The notes under the pieces are model-generated. The model saw only the letters and a list, made by a program, of their open reading frames with translations. It was not told where the DNA came from and did not search any database. DNA of 64,000 nt from NCBI GenBank assembly GCA_963548155.1, contig CAUUTP010000002.1:14375-78374 (forward strand), in the 5' to 3' direction. The number at the start of each line of letters is the position of its first letter. Within the stretch, counting starts at the first letter, position 1. The position numbers and the translations under genes were made by a program. Below are positions 28,152-37,565 of the stretch, piece by piece. This DNA is from Eikenella sp963548155 (GTDB lineage Bacteria; Pseudomonadota; Gammaproteobacteria; Burkholderiales; Neisseriaceae).

Positions 28152-28540
28152 TTGCCGAGGCGGAGAGACAGGCGCGGCGTTATTTCAAACTGCATAAACC
28201 TATCAAAGACCGTGAACAGTCCACATGGCAGGCACTGGAGCAGATTTACCAGCAAACAGGTATCCGCAAGCCTGATTTGGATAACCCGCCTGTTATCCCG
28301 CCGGCAGTTACGCATGTTTGGGCGTGGTTTTTTGAATTAAACCGTGCCAGGCAATCAGGGATGGGACTCAGCCCCTTGTCTTGGGGAGAAATAGACGCCT
28401 ACTGCCGACTAACCGGGCAACGAATGCAGCGCTGGGAATTGAACTTATTGGCGATATTCGACACAGCATTCCTTGATGTGATGCAGAAAGACGAGACCGA
28501 AGTGAAAGAAGGATTGGACAATGCCGAAACGGACGTTTGA
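28142..28540 (+). CDS. Tail assembly chaperone T domain, reached by -1 frameshift
   Basis: In the -1 frame an open stretch of 132 codons follows the slippery site, beginning FQGVIAEAERQARRYFKLH and ending VKEGLDNAETDV. It has no good start of its own near the beginning (first ATG is 28277), so it is made as an extension of the upstream chaperone. It would recruit tube protein to the tape measure. The next gene overlaps it by 20 bp, so no tape-measure gene lies here. Confidence 0.8.
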   Translation, partial: QGVIAEAERQARRYFKLHKPIKDREQSTWQALEQIYQQTGIRKPDLDNPPVIPPAVTHVWAWFFELNRARQSGMGLSPLSWGEIDAYCRLTGQRMQRWELNLLAIFDTAFLDVMQKDETEVKEGLDNAETDV

Positions 28541-28859
28541 GTTTGTGCCTGATTTGGATGGCAACAGCGCCAAACATAAGTTCGCTGTGCGCACGGTGAA
28601 GTTCGGCGACGGCTACGAGCAGCGGCAGGCGCTTTCGCTGCGCCCGAAAATGCGGACGTGGGAGTTGCAGAAGACTGGCGAGAAAGAGGAAATCGACGCC
28701 ATTGAAGCCTTTATCGCTTCCACTAATGGTGTGGAATCTTTTCACTGGACGCCGCCAGGCGGGGAGAAGCTGCTAGTGAAGGTGGGGGAGGAGTACACCG
28801 TCAAAAACATTGGCGGGCTGTATCGGATCAGTTGGCAGTTTGAAGAGGTGCTGGCATGA
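28521..28859 (+). CDS. Minor tail protein M-like
   Basis: 112 residues matching phage minor tail M: VRTVKFGDGYEQRQALSL near residue 25, then FHWTPPGG and a C-terminal YRISWQFEEV. It is a tail-tip component. It overlaps both neighbours. Confidence 0.88.
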   Translation: MPKRTFEFVPDLDGNSAKHKFAVRTVKFGDGYEQRQALSLRPKMRTWELQKTGEKEEIDAIEAFIASTNGVESFHWTPPGGEKLLVKVGEEYTVKNIGGLYRISWQFEEVLA

Positions 28860-29581
28860 ATCCGCGCATGAAACAACTCTCCATTCCGATGCTGCGGGCG
28901 TTGTCGGTGGCGGATCAGGGCGTGTTGGTGGATTTGTGGGAGCTGGATTTGCGCCCGTTGGGCGGCGAAATCCTGCGCTACTGCAATCTGCTGAACGAGC
29001 TCTCGCAGCCGATCGTGTGGAAGGGGCAGGTTTATCAGGGTTTGCCGATTCAGGCAGACGGCTTCGAATCGAGCGGGCAAGGGGCGGGCAACCGGCCCAA
29101 GGTGACGCTGGCCAACGTGTACGGCACGGTTACCGGCTTATCCGAGCAGTTCGGCCAGCTGATCGGCGCGGAAGTGTGGCGCCGGCAGACGTATGCCCGC
29201 TTTTTGGATGCCGCCAACTTCGCGCTGGGCAACCCGCACGCCGACCCGGCGCAGGAAATCGTGAGCAAGTATCTGGTGGAGCGGATGGTATCGCTTACCG
29301 CCGAATCGGCGCAGTTCGAGCTGGCGGCACCATCGGAAGCGGACGGGGCAGTGATTCCGGCGCGGCTGATGCTGCACGATTACTGCCCGTTCGATTATCG
29401 CGGCGAGGCTTGCGGTTATCGCGGCAAGCCGGTGGCCGACCGCTTCGACATTCCCACCGCCGACCCGGGGAAAGACGAATGCAGCCGCAAGCTGCAGGGT
29501 TGTAAGGCGCGCTTCGGCGAAACCGCCGCGCTGCCCTTCGGCGGCTGGGTGGGGGTGGATAAAACATTGACTGCCTCTTAA
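28856..29581 (+). CDS. Minor tail protein L-like
   Basis: 241 residues. N-terminal LVDLWELDLRPLGGEILRYC and the C-terminal cysteine cluster CPFDYRGEACGYRG ... CSRKLQGC, which holds an iron-sulfur cluster in lambda L, identify it. Part of the tail tip hub. Start overlaps M (ATGA). Confidence 0.9.
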   Translation: MNPRMKQLSIPMLRALSVADQGVLVDLWELDLRPLGGEILRYCNLLNELSQPIVWKGQVYQGLPIQADGFESSGQGAGNRPKVTLANVYGTVTGLSEQFGQLIGAEVWRRQTYARFLDAANFALGNPHADPAQEIVSKYLVERMVSLTAESAQFELAAPSEADGAVIPARLMLHDYCPFDYRGEACGYRGKPVADRFDIPTADPGKDECSRKLQGCKARFGETAALPFGGWVGVDKTLTAS

Positions 29582-29605
29582 AGCTACCTGAAAAGGCTAC
29601 CTGAA

Positions 29606-30343
29606 ATGTTGGAACTGACAAAATCCGTACAGGCGGCGATTTTGGCGCACGCAGCCAAAGAAACACCGAAAGAATGCTGCGGCCTGATTGTGCAGGCGGG
29701 CGGGGAACAGTTGTATCGGCCCTGCGGCAATGTGGCTGCCGACCCGGCGGCACGCTTTGAAATCGCGCCGCCGGATTGGATTGAAGCATCGGAGCAGGGA
29801 GACGTGTGCGCCATCGTGCATTCGCACCCGCAGGGCGAACTGTGGCTGTCCGGCGCCGACCGGCAAATGCAGGCAGCCAACGGCCTGCCTTGGGTGCTCG
29901 CCGTTTCAGGTAGCCTGAAAGTGTTTGCGCCGGTGCCGCACCTACGCGGGCGGGTGTTTGAATACGGGCGCTTTGACTGCTACAGCCTGCTGGCGGATGC
30001 CTACCATCTGGCGGGGATTGACTTGCCGCCGGTGCAGCGTGGGGGCATCGACGATGATGCCGCGCGTGGGCGGTTTTTGGCGCTAGCTAATGCGGCAGGA
30101 TTTACACGGGTGCGCGATTTGCAGCCCGGGGACGTGGTATTGACCGAATTTGACGGGCTGGCTTCGCACGTGCTGCTGTATTTGGGCAACGGCGAAATGC
30201 TGCACCACGCTTTCGGGCAATTAAGCCGCCGTGATGGTTACGGGCCGTATTGGCAACGGCATACGCACAGTATTTGGCGGCACCGGCAATGGCAGCCTGA
30301 AATGCTGCAGGCGGTGCTGAATGATTTGGAGCACGCATCATGA
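29606..30343 (+). CDS. Tail protein K-like: JAB/MPN plus NlpC/P60 domains
   Basis: 245 residues. The N-terminal JAB domain has HSHPQGELWLSGADR (JAMM zinc motif) near residues 72-86; the C-terminal NlpC/P60 domain has FDCYSLLADAYH (catalytic Cys near 124) and a His in ASHVLLYLGN. K proteins process tail components and may cut peptidoglycan on entry. Two tandem uptake sequences (29581-29605) occupy the ribosome-site region up to the ATG; AAAAGG within them may serve. Confidence 0.9.
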   Translation: MLELTKSVQAAILAHAAKETPKECCGLIVQAGGEQLYRPCGNVAADPAARFEIAPPDWIEASEQGDVCAIVHSHPQGELWLSGADRQMQAANGLPWVLAVSGSLKVFAPVPHLRGRVFEYGRFDCYSLLADAYHLAGIDLPPVQRGGIDDDAARGRFLALANAAGFTRVRDLQPGDVVLTEFDGLASHVLLYLGNGEMLHHAFGQLSRRDGYGPYWQRHTHSIWRHRQWQPEMLQAVLNDLEHAS

Positions 30344-31071
30344 TTACAGTTTGCTTGCACGGCGGCCTGCGCGAATACGGCCGCCGTTTTGATTTGCACG
30401 CCGCCAGCCCGGCGGAAGCGGTGCGGGCATTGCTCACCCAACTGCCCGGCTTCCGGGAGATTTTGGGCAGCGGGTTTTATCAGGTGCGCTTCAACGGCCA
30501 CGATTTCTGCGAGGCGGAACTGGAGCACGAATTCAGGCAGCCTGAAAGCGGGATTCTGCACATCGTGCCGCGCATTCAGGGTGCGGGCAAGGCGGGGCAG
30601 ATTATCGCCGGTGTGGTGTTGATTGCGTTCGCGTGGTGGAACCCGTTCGGCTGGGCGGCAGCCGGGGCGTTGATGAGCGCCGGTATTGGCTTGGTGGCGG
30701 GCGGGATTGCGCAGATGTTGGCGCGCCCGCCGAAATTGGACAATGAGCAGCGCGGGCAGAAGGCGGGGCGCAATACGGCGTTTTCCAATTTGGACAACAC
30801 GGCGGCGCAGGGCCAGCCGGTGCCGCTGGCTTACGGCGAGGTGTATTGCGGCAGCCGGGTGGCATCGCAGGGAGTGGTGTCGCGCCGGGTGGACACTGAC
30901 GGCGACCCGGTGCTGCAAAACCCAACGGCAGCAGACGTTACCCTGCGGCTGGTGAGGACGCCGATTGCCGGTCAGGCGGCGAAAGCGCCGAACGGGCAGT
31001 ATTACGACACGGATTTTAATGATGATTCGGTGCGCGCACGCAACTACACGGCGGCACTGCAGCAGAATTAG
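30340..31071 (+). CDS. Tail assembly protein I-like
   Basis: 243 residues. A ubiquitin-like N-terminal domain (ITVCLHGGLREYGRRFDLHA) is followed by a glycine-rich hydrophobic helix (KAGQIIAGVVLIAFAWWNPF) and a C-terminal part leading to J, as in lambda I. The start overlaps K by 4 bp. A Kingella-type DUS lies at 30535-30546. Confidence 0.88.
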   Translation: MITVCLHGGLREYGRRFDLHAASPAEAVRALLTQLPGFREILGSGFYQVRFNGHDFCEAELEHEFRQPESGILHIVPRIQGAGKAGQIIAGVVLIAFAWWNPFGWAAAGALMSAGIGLVAGGIAQMLARPPKLDNEQRGQKAGRNTAFSNLDNTAAQGQPVPLAYGEVYCGSRVASQGVVSRRVDTDGDPVLQNPTAADVTLRLVRTPIAGQAAKAPNGQYYDTDFNDDSVRARNYTAALQQN

Positions 31072-31082
31072 GAGTAAGGGCC

Positions 31083-34000
31083 ATGGGTGGGCAGAAAAGC
31101 GGTGGCGGCGCACGCACGCCGTATGAGGCACCGAATAAGTTGTCTTCGGCGCAGATGCTGCGCATCGTGGATGTGATCAGCGAAGGGGTGGTGGCCGGCT
31201 TTGCCAACGGCAACGATGCGCCGTTTAAAAGCGTGTTTTTCAACGACACGCCGGTACAGAATCCGGACGGCAGCTACAACTTTAAAGGCGTAACGGCGGT
31301 ATTCCAGCGCGGCACGCCCGACCAATCCTATATTCCGGGCTGGGAGAGCGTAGAGCGCACGGTATCGGTGTCTAATCCGGTAAAAAACCAAAGCCCGGTT
31401 ATCCGCACCGTATCCGACAGCGGCCCGACCCGACTGCGGGTAACGGTGGGGGTGGAGCGCAATGCGGCGATACAGGAAAACGGTGATACGCTGGCGGCGA
31501 ATACCACGCTGATTATCCAGCTGCTCAACGATGACGGCGTGCAACAGCAGCGCCATGTGAACTTTACCGAGAAGGGCAGCGGCGCGTTTTACCATGACGA
31601 GGTATTCGACCGGCTGCCGAAAGCGCCGTTCTCCATCAAGGTTTCCCGCCCCACGCCGGACAGTACCAGCGACAAAATCCAAAACAGCACCTTTTTTGCC
31701 AGTTACGTAGAGATTACGGATGCCAAACTGTGCTATCCGTTTACCGCGCTGGCGGCCTTGAGCATCGATTCCGACCAGTTCGGCGGGCAGAATCCGCGCC
31801 GCAATTACCTGATTCGCGGTATCGAGGTGCAAGTGCCCTCTAATTACGACCCGGAAACCCGTGCTTACACGGGGTTGTGGGATGGCAGTTTTAAAACCGC
31901 GTGGACCAATAATCCGGCGTGGGTGTTTTACGATTTGGTACAACAAGAGCGCTATTCATCGCTGGCCTTGCGTCTGGCGCCGGAAGACATCGACAAATGG
32001 AGCCTGTATCAGGTAGCCCGTTATTGTGATGAGATGGTGCCGGACGGCTTCGGCGGGCTGGAGCCGCGCTTTACCTGCAATGCCTACTTGACCGACCGGC
32101 GGCAGGCAGGCGAACTGCTTACCGAACTGGCGAGCGCCTTTTGCGGGATGCCTCTGTGGAACGGCAACCAACTGTCGGTATTGTTGGATCAGGGCGGCGA
32201 CCCGGTGGCGCAGTACGACAACAGTAATGTGGTGGACGGGCAGTTTGCCTATAACGGCGTGGCGCTGAAATCCACCTACACCGCCGTATTGGTGCGCTTT
32301 GCCGACAAATACGACAGCTACCGCAGCAAGACCGAGTATGTGGCCGATGCGGAGGCAGTGGCGCGTTACGGCCTGAATATCCAGTCGGTAACCGCGTTCG
32401 GCTGCACCACACGTGGGCAGGCGGTGCGTTACGGGCAATGGATACTGCAAACCGGGCTGCGCCAGCAGGATGCGGTGTCGTTTACCGTGGGGCGCGAAGG
32501 GCTGAAACACCTGCCCTACGACATTATCCAAATTGCGGACAACCACTTTGCCGGTGCGCAGTTGGGCGGCCAGGTGTTGGCGGTGAGCGGCCGGGTGGTC
32601 ACCCTCGACCGCGCCATCACGGAAAACCTGGCCGGCTGGTGGTTCCAATACCTTGCGCTTGAGCAGAATGCGCAAGGCGAAACGGTACCGAAGCATTACA
32701 GCCTGAAAGTGGTTTCCCAGCCGCAGCCCAATCAGCTGCTGTTGGATGGCGACCCGTCAGGGTTGGGTTACGACGACCACTGGGCTTTGTCCGGCAAGGT
32801 GGTGCCGCGCCAGTATCGGGCGGTAAGCATCAAGGAAAATACCGATGACGGCACGTACACCATTACCGCGTTGCGGCATGACCCGACCAAATACGCGGCG
32901 GTGGACAACAGCGCGCTGTTTGAGGCGGGGGCAACCACCAAATACGGCCGCCAGCCGCAGCTCGGTAACAGTAACTTATCGACCAACGGGCGGGATTTAA
33001 CCCTAAGCTGGGAGAACCTGAGCGCCGACGGGCAGGTGGTGAGCTACGACATCAAGATTTTTAAAGACGGCCGCCTGTGGCGGCATATTCCGGATGCGCC
33101 CAGTGCCGAAATCAGCCTGCAAGGGCTGCCTAACGGCGATTACCGCGCCGAAATCCGCGGACGCACCGCGCGCGGCGTGCTGTCTAAACCATTGGAAAAA
33201 GCGTGGAGCCTGAACTACACCATTACCGGGGTGCGGCCCACGCCCAAGCTGTTTGCCATCGGTTTGAATTGGACGCTGCCCAACCCGCTGCTGGCGGAAG
33301 CACACACCGAAATCCGCTACGGCAGGAGCAACGACTTTAATCAGGCAATGCCGCTGGCGAAACTGCCGGCACCGCAAACCGACTACCAGCTCACCAACGT
33401 CAAGACCGGGGAGCATTGGTATTTCTGGCTGCGCTTGGTGGATAGTGCCGGGCTGGCCGGAGAATGGACGGCGCCGGTGGACGGGGTATGCAGTGATGAC
33501 CCATCCCTGCTGCTCGAGCAGCTGAAAGGCAAAATCGGCAAAGAGCAGTTTGCGCCTGGCGCCGGGGAAGAGCTGCTGAATTTGGTGGGCAACTTGGCCG
33601 GTAACAACAACGGCATGGCCGGCAATACCGGCAAGCTGGCCGGCAAGTGGGATTTTTACAGCCAAATGAACGAGGCGGATTATGTGTTATCCAAACGCAT
33701 CAACGCCGTTCGCAGCCAGTTCGGTGACAAAATCGCCACCGTGGCCGAGGAGATGAAAACCCTTGCCACCCGAACCGAAGCGCAGGCGCGGAAAGTGCAG
33801 GCGGTGGAAAGCGAAGTGGCCGGGGCCAAGGCATCGGTAACGCAGGTAGCGCAGTCGTTTGCCGATTTAAACGGCAAATTGAGCGCGGCCTATACCCTAA
33901 AAGTGAGCACCGATACCCGCACCGGCACGAAGGTGGTGGGCGGTATTTCGCTGTTGGCGGACGGTACCAGCGGACAGTCTGAGGTAGTGATTCAGGCCGA

Positions 34001-34331
34001 CAAGTTGGTGCTGTGGAACAACAAGAAGCTGCCGATGTTCACGGTAACCGGTGACAAAACCTACTTCAACGGGGATTTGATTGCCGACGGCTCGATTTTG
34101 GGGCGGCACATCAAGGCCAACCAAACCATCGAAGCACCGGACATCCGGGGCGGTACTTTGCATATGGCGGATGGCCGCTTCATTGTGACCAAAGAGCACG
34201 GGGCACAGTTGCGTTCCGACCCCAACAGTAAAGTGGGCACCCAGTTGGATTATCGCGGCCTGATTGTGCGTAACGAGAAAGGCCATGTGATGGTGCGGGT
34301 AGGTAAGCTCACCAATTGGGGCGATGACTGA
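31083..34331 (+). CDS. Tail tip attachment protein J-like
   Basis: 1082 residues, the largest tail gene. The beginning (SAQMLRIVDVISEGVVAGF then FFNDTPVQNPDGSYNFKGV) and middle regions match the central tail fibre J; fibronectin-type III-like modules occur around residues 630-810 and a coiled-coil and DUF1983-like C-terminus follows (about 850-1080). It forms the tail tip and takes part in receptor contact. GGAGTAAGGGCC precedes the ATG. Confidence 0.92.
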   Translation: MGGQKSGGGARTPYEAPNKLSSAQMLRIVDVISEGVVAGFANGNDAPFKSVFFNDTPVQNPDGSYNFKGVTAVFQRGTPDQSYIPGWESVERTVSVSNPVKNQSPVIRTVSDSGPTRLRVTVGVERNAAIQENGDTLAANTTLIIQLLNDDGVQQQRHVNFTEKGSGAFYHDEVFDRLPKAPFSIKVSRPTPDSTSDKIQNSTFFASYVEITDAKLCYPFTALAALSIDSDQFGGQNPRRNYLIRGIEVQVPSNYDPETRAYTGLWDGSFKTAWTNNPAWVFYDLVQQERYSSLALRLAPEDIDKWSLYQVARYCDEMVPDGFGGLEPRFTCNAYLTDRRQAGELLTELASAFCGMPLWNGNQLSVLLDQGGDPVAQYDNSNVVDGQFAYNGVALKSTYTAVLVRFADKYDSYRSKTEYVADAEAVARYGLNIQSVTAFGCTTRGQAVRYGQWILQTGLRQQDAVSFTVGREGLKHLPYDIIQIADNHFAGAQLGGQVLAVSGRVVTLDRAITENLAGWWFQYLALEQNAQGETVPKHYSLKVVSQPQPNQLLLDGDPSGLGYDDHWALSGKVVPRQYRAVSIKENTDDGTYTITALRHDPTKYAAVDNSALFEAGATTKYGRQPQLGNSNLSTNGRDLTLSWENLSADGQVVSYDIKIFKDGRLWRHIPDAPSAEISLQGLPNGDYRAEIRGRTARGVLSKPLEKAWSLNYTITGVRPTPKLFAIGLNWTLPNPLLAEAHTEIRYGRSNDFNQAMPLAKLPAPQTDYQLTNVKTGEHWYFWLRLVDSAGLAGEWTAPVDGVCSDDPSLLLEQLKGKIGKEQFAPGAGEELLNLVGNLAGNNNGMAGNTGKLAGKWDFYSQMNEADYVLSKRINAVRSQFGDKIATVAEEMKTLATRTEAQARKVQAVESEVAGAKASVTQVAQSFADLNGKLSAAYTLKVSTDTRTGTKVVGGISLLADGTSGQSEVVIQADKLVLWNNKKLPMFTVTGDKTYFNGDLIADGSILGRHIKANQTIEAPDIRGGTLHMADGRFIVTKEHGAQLRSDPNSKVGTQLDYRGLIVRNEKGHVMVRVGKLTNWGDD

Positions 34332-34343
34332 CAGGAGGATGAG

Positions 34344-34700
34344 ATGGCCGATGAATACGGCATTCAGATGTATGACAACGACGGCAATGTGCTGGATACC
34401 AACTTGGATTCGGCGTTGGTGGTTGAAGGCACCATTATTCTGGGTAACGACCCGATCGGGCGGCTGGCTTTAGACCTCCTCTTCCCCTTACGCGATAAAT
34501 TCAAAGGTATCTTCATCATGCCGATATTCCACTCCTTCTGTATTAACAGCGGGACCGAGCACGCTTCGACGGTGTATTTCGACCAAAGTTCGCTGTGCTG
34601 GAATATCAGCTACGATGCCCGAAGCGGGGTAAACCGGAATCTCGCCCACTACGGGGGCGCTTTTGCAGGAAGGCAGTTTCTATATGGCTACGTCAACTGA
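34344..34700 (+). CDS. Small tail-tip-associated protein
   Basis: 118 residues beginning MADEYGIQMYDNDGNVLDTN. This N-terminus resembles that of the next, much larger gene (YGLAVYNEQGVNVLASN), a DUF6453-like start seen in proteins encoded after J. AGGAGG precedes the ATG. Probably a virion-tip accessory; function unknown. Confidence 0.6.
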   Translation: MADEYGIQMYDNDGNVLDTNLDSALVVEGTIILGNDPIGRLALDLLFPLRDKFKGIFIMPIFHSFCINSGTEHASTVYFDQSSLCWNISYDARSGVNRNLAHYGGAFAGRQFLYGYVN

Positions 34701-36621
34701 TTACGGGCTGGCGGTGTATAACGAGCAAGGGGTGAACGTGCTGGCAAGCAACCTGTTCTGCCCGAAGCTGATCGGCAGCCTCACCCTCCGCCTGCGCGGC
34801 TTAAACCATTCGGACCAGTTGCTGGTAGTGGCAGCGGATGGTAGCGAACTTGCGTTGGAAGACGCCAGCCGCAACCAATCTTTAAAGAAGTTACTGGAGC
34901 GCGGCCTGCTTCAGGGTGGGGAAGCACACTCGGCAGGGATGCTCCGCACCAGAGGGGGGACAATCCGTACCGCGTGTACTATGCGCTTTGAGTTCTCCCT
35001 ATATGGTGGGGAGCGAGACAGCGAACCCTTATTGCCGGCGGTAATCCACGGCTGGGGCAGCGGCTTCGATGCCGCCAAGTGGGCAAAAGCCAAACGGCTA
35101 GTACATTCCGTGATTTCTGGCCAAGATTGGCAGCTAGCCAAACTCTTGAACAAAGTACGCTACGGTGGGGGCCGTCCTACTGATTACCCAAAATACCGCC
35201 TAGATTGGGAGCAAGCCCAAGCGGTGGGGCGGGGTTTGGCTACCGGGTTGCCGGTAACAATGACCTTCCGTAGTACGGCGCTGGGTAGTACGGACAGCCC
35301 GCAGACAGAATTAGACGGATTTGGGCTAGTCTCCTGCTGTGGTGGTCGCTTGTATGTAGAGATGTCACCGAATACTGAAATCACTGTGCATTTTTACGAA
35401 CTGGCCGGCATCCCGTGGGAATACTTCGCCCAATGTTCGACCGTGGAGCCTCCGCCGTCTTACGGCTTAGTGGTGTACCGTTACGAGCCGGCGCCGATGA
35501 AGTTTGTGATGACGGTGGGGGATACCGGCGATATGTTCGGGATGACCCAACAACCTTCACCATTTGAAATGGGCTATATCGACCGTGGCAGTTATGTGTT
35601 TCTATCAGACCAAGCGCTCACGTTAGAAGGTTTGGCGCAGCGTATCGGGCAGGAAGATTCAACAATCAGGCAGCAGATGTCAGAACTGTTTGAAGGGGCT
35701 CCAGATAAACCGTTGCGCTACGAAGTTCTGAATAACGCCCGACCTTATCTGCGCCTATTGGCCAGTAATGCGGCCACCCGCAAAGGTCAAGCTATTACCG
35801 TACGCACGGACGGGCAATCCAATCAAGGAGCCATCTACACCGTAAGAGGTGGGCACGATTACAGCAAGGTGTGCAATATGCTGGCCCACGGTGCTGCGGG
35901 GTTGTTCAAACTGCCAGGCGGCGGATTGATGAACGCGGTGGGCGGCACGATGGCGCACAGCGCATTCGAGCGCTCGGTGTCGAATCGACCGATTTATGTA
36001 CGCGGGCCGAAGGTGCCGGACGACTACAAAGGGGCGCCGTGGAATCCCAAAGTGCCGGTTAGGATGTCGGATGTGTATAAACGGGCCGGGTTGGACTACC
36101 ACGCGCCGCAGCACAAGCCGTCTTGGGATGAATTGATGGGTAGTCCCAGCGCCCTAGACCGATTTAATAATTTTTTGAACACCCATACTTGGCAGTTGCA
36201 GCGGGCCGTCAACCTACTATTTAAGCTCGACCCGGTGGTGGCCTACGAAGAGAACACCGCCTACTCCGCCGAAGAAGCGGCCAAGCGGCGCCGCGATTTA
36301 CGGATACAGAAGGAGCGCTACAACGAAGCCGAGTCACAACGTGAGTTTGAGACGTGGGGCGGTTGGGACGTGGAGGCACAAAAAGAGATTCAGGCCGCAA
36401 CTGCGGGGCAAAAAGCGTTAATGGACTTAATCGATCTCGTGCTGAACTCCTCAGAGGAAAACCACTCAGACCAGATTCCGTTCTGGGGTGGTCAGGGCTT
36501 CCGGCACAGTGACGACAAACTGGAAGTGTACAAGTACGTCTCGATTAAATCCGACGGCAAAGCCTATCAGCCTCCGGAATATGTCCCGGAAAATTGGATT
36601 TTGTGCCGGTTGCCGGTGTAA
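34684..36621 (+). CDS. Large tail-associated protein of unknown function
   Basis: 645 residues from ATG 34684 (a TTG at 34663 is in frame but less likely). The first 100 residues are beta-rich and similar in outline to the preceding gene. The remainder contains no motif I can name, with helical segments near residues 515-600. Codon use is less GC-biased than in J. Position after J suggests a tail-tip or receptor-contact protein. A terminator follows at 36,637. Confidence 0.6.
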   Translation: MATSTDYGLAVYNEQGVNVLASNLFCPKLIGSLTLRLRGLNHSDQLLVVAADGSELALEDASRNQSLKKLLERGLLQGGEAHSAGMLRTRGGTIRTACTMRFEFSLYGGERDSEPLLPAVIHGWGSGFDAAKWAKAKRLVHSVISGQDWQLAKLLNKVRYGGGRPTDYPKYRLDWEQAQAVGRGLATGLPVTMTFRSTALGSTDSPQTELDGFGLVSCCGGRLYVEMSPNTEITVHFYELAGIPWEYFAQCSTVEPPPSYGLVVYRYEPAPMKFVMTVGDTGDMFGMTQQPSPFEMGYIDRGSYVFLSDQALTLEGLAQRIGQEDSTIRQQMSELFEGAPDKPLRYEVLNNARPYLRLLASNAATRKGQAITVRTDGQSNQGAIYTVRGGHDYSKVCNMLAHGAAGLFKLPGGGLMNAVGGTMAHSAFERSVSNRPIYVRGPKVPDDYKGAPWNPKVPVRMSDVYKRAGLDYHAPQHKPSWDELMGSPSALDRFNNFLNTHTWQLQRAVNLLFKLDPVVAYEENTAYSAEEAAKRRRDLRIQKERYNEAESQREFETWGGWDVEAQKEIQAATAGQKALMDLIDLVLNSSEENHSDQIPFWGGQGFRHSDDKLEVYKYVSIKSDGKAYQPPEYVPENWILCRLPV

Positions 36622-36636
36622 CCGCATTTTATTTAA

Positions 36637-36656
36637 GCCCCTCACGGGGCTTTTTT
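36637..36656 (+). terminator. Rho-independent terminator
   Basis: GCCCC (36637-36641), loop TCAC, GGGGC (36646-36650), TTTTTT. Confidence 0.85.
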
Positions 36657-36668
36657 ATTGGAGACAAT

Positions 36669-37553
36669 ATGGAGCAAGTCAATTTAGGCAGCCTGCCCGA
36701 CGGGACGGGTGGCGACAGTATCCGGGTCGGGTTTCAGAAGTGTAACGACAACTTTGCCGAGGTCGCGGAACAGTTAAAGACTGCGGGCGGCGGGGCATCT
36801 AGCGAAGAGCTAAAGCAGATTAAAGACGCGGCCACCGCGCTGACGGCACGGGTGGCGCAGTTGGAAAAAGCCGGAGCGGGTGGCGGTGCCTCCGCCACCG
36901 AGTTGGAGGAATTAAAAAAGCAGTTGCAGCAACTGCAAACCAAACTGACGGCGGTGGAACAGGCAGCCAGCGGGGCAACCAGCAAGGCTACTGCTGCGCA
37001 GCAAACTGCAACGACAGCGCAGCAGACCGCCACCTCTGCCCAACAAACTGCGACTGCCGCGCAGCAGGCGGTGAGCGGCGCCACGCAAACTGCCAACGCC
37101 GCGAAACAAGAGGCAGCAGCAGCAAAGCAGGCGGCTGACGGGAAGGCTCCGGCGAGCCATACGCACACCGCCGCGCAAATCAGTGACTGGGATACTGCTT
37201 TGGCGCAGTCGGTTTCCCAAGCTGTGGCCGGGGCGTTCCCGGCGCAGAAGGCCGATAATGGTTATCTGAAATTACCAAACGGCTTAATCCTGCAATGGGG
37301 CAAGGTAGCTTCCGGCTGGCCAGGCGAAGGGCCTTACGCTGTTACTTTCCCGATAGCGTTCCCAAATAAATGCCTGAATACGCAGATAACTATGTGGAGT
37401 GACGGACGTAAAGGCTCGGTAAACCTCGATATAACCATCCCAGTCGGCACGATCAGGTCGGCCAGTTTTGATGCGTTATTTAACGGTATCGGTTTCCCAG
37501 GCTCGACTGCTATGGACTTAAAAGGTTTGTACTGGTTTGCTATCGGTTACTAG
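36669..37553 (+). CDS. Tail fibre protein with heptad-repeat shaft
   Basis: 294 residues, start 36669 (TTGGAGACA upstream). An N-terminal domain (NLGSLPDGTGGDSIRVGFQK) is followed by a coiled-coil shaft (about 50-155) with near-exact AQQTAT repeats. The linker SHTHTAAQISDWDTAL is a known fibre motif. The C-terminal receptor-binding domain has GLILQWGKV and FPIAFPNKC, gp53-like. This is the likely host-range determinant. Confidence 0.85.
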   Translation: MEQVNLGSLPDGTGGDSIRVGFQKCNDNFAEVAEQLKTAGGGASSEELKQIKDAATALTARVAQLEKAGAGGGASATELEELKKQLQQLQTKLTAVEQAASGATSKATAAQQTATTAQQTATSAQQTATAAQQAVSGATQTANAAKQEAAAAKQAADGKAPASHTHTAAQISDWDTALAQSVSQAVAGAFPAQKADNGYLKLPNGLILQWGKVASGWPGEGPYAVTFPIAFPNKCLNTQITMWSDGRKGSVNLDITIPVGTIRSASFDALFNGIGFPGSTAMDLKGLYWFAIGY

Positions 37554-37565
37554 AGGAGATACACC

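Noticed and set aside
28810..29505. 231-codon plus-strand ORF inside the L gene
   Set aside because: Arginine/glycine-rich alternative frame of a GC-rich tail gene; L is identified by its cysteine cluster.
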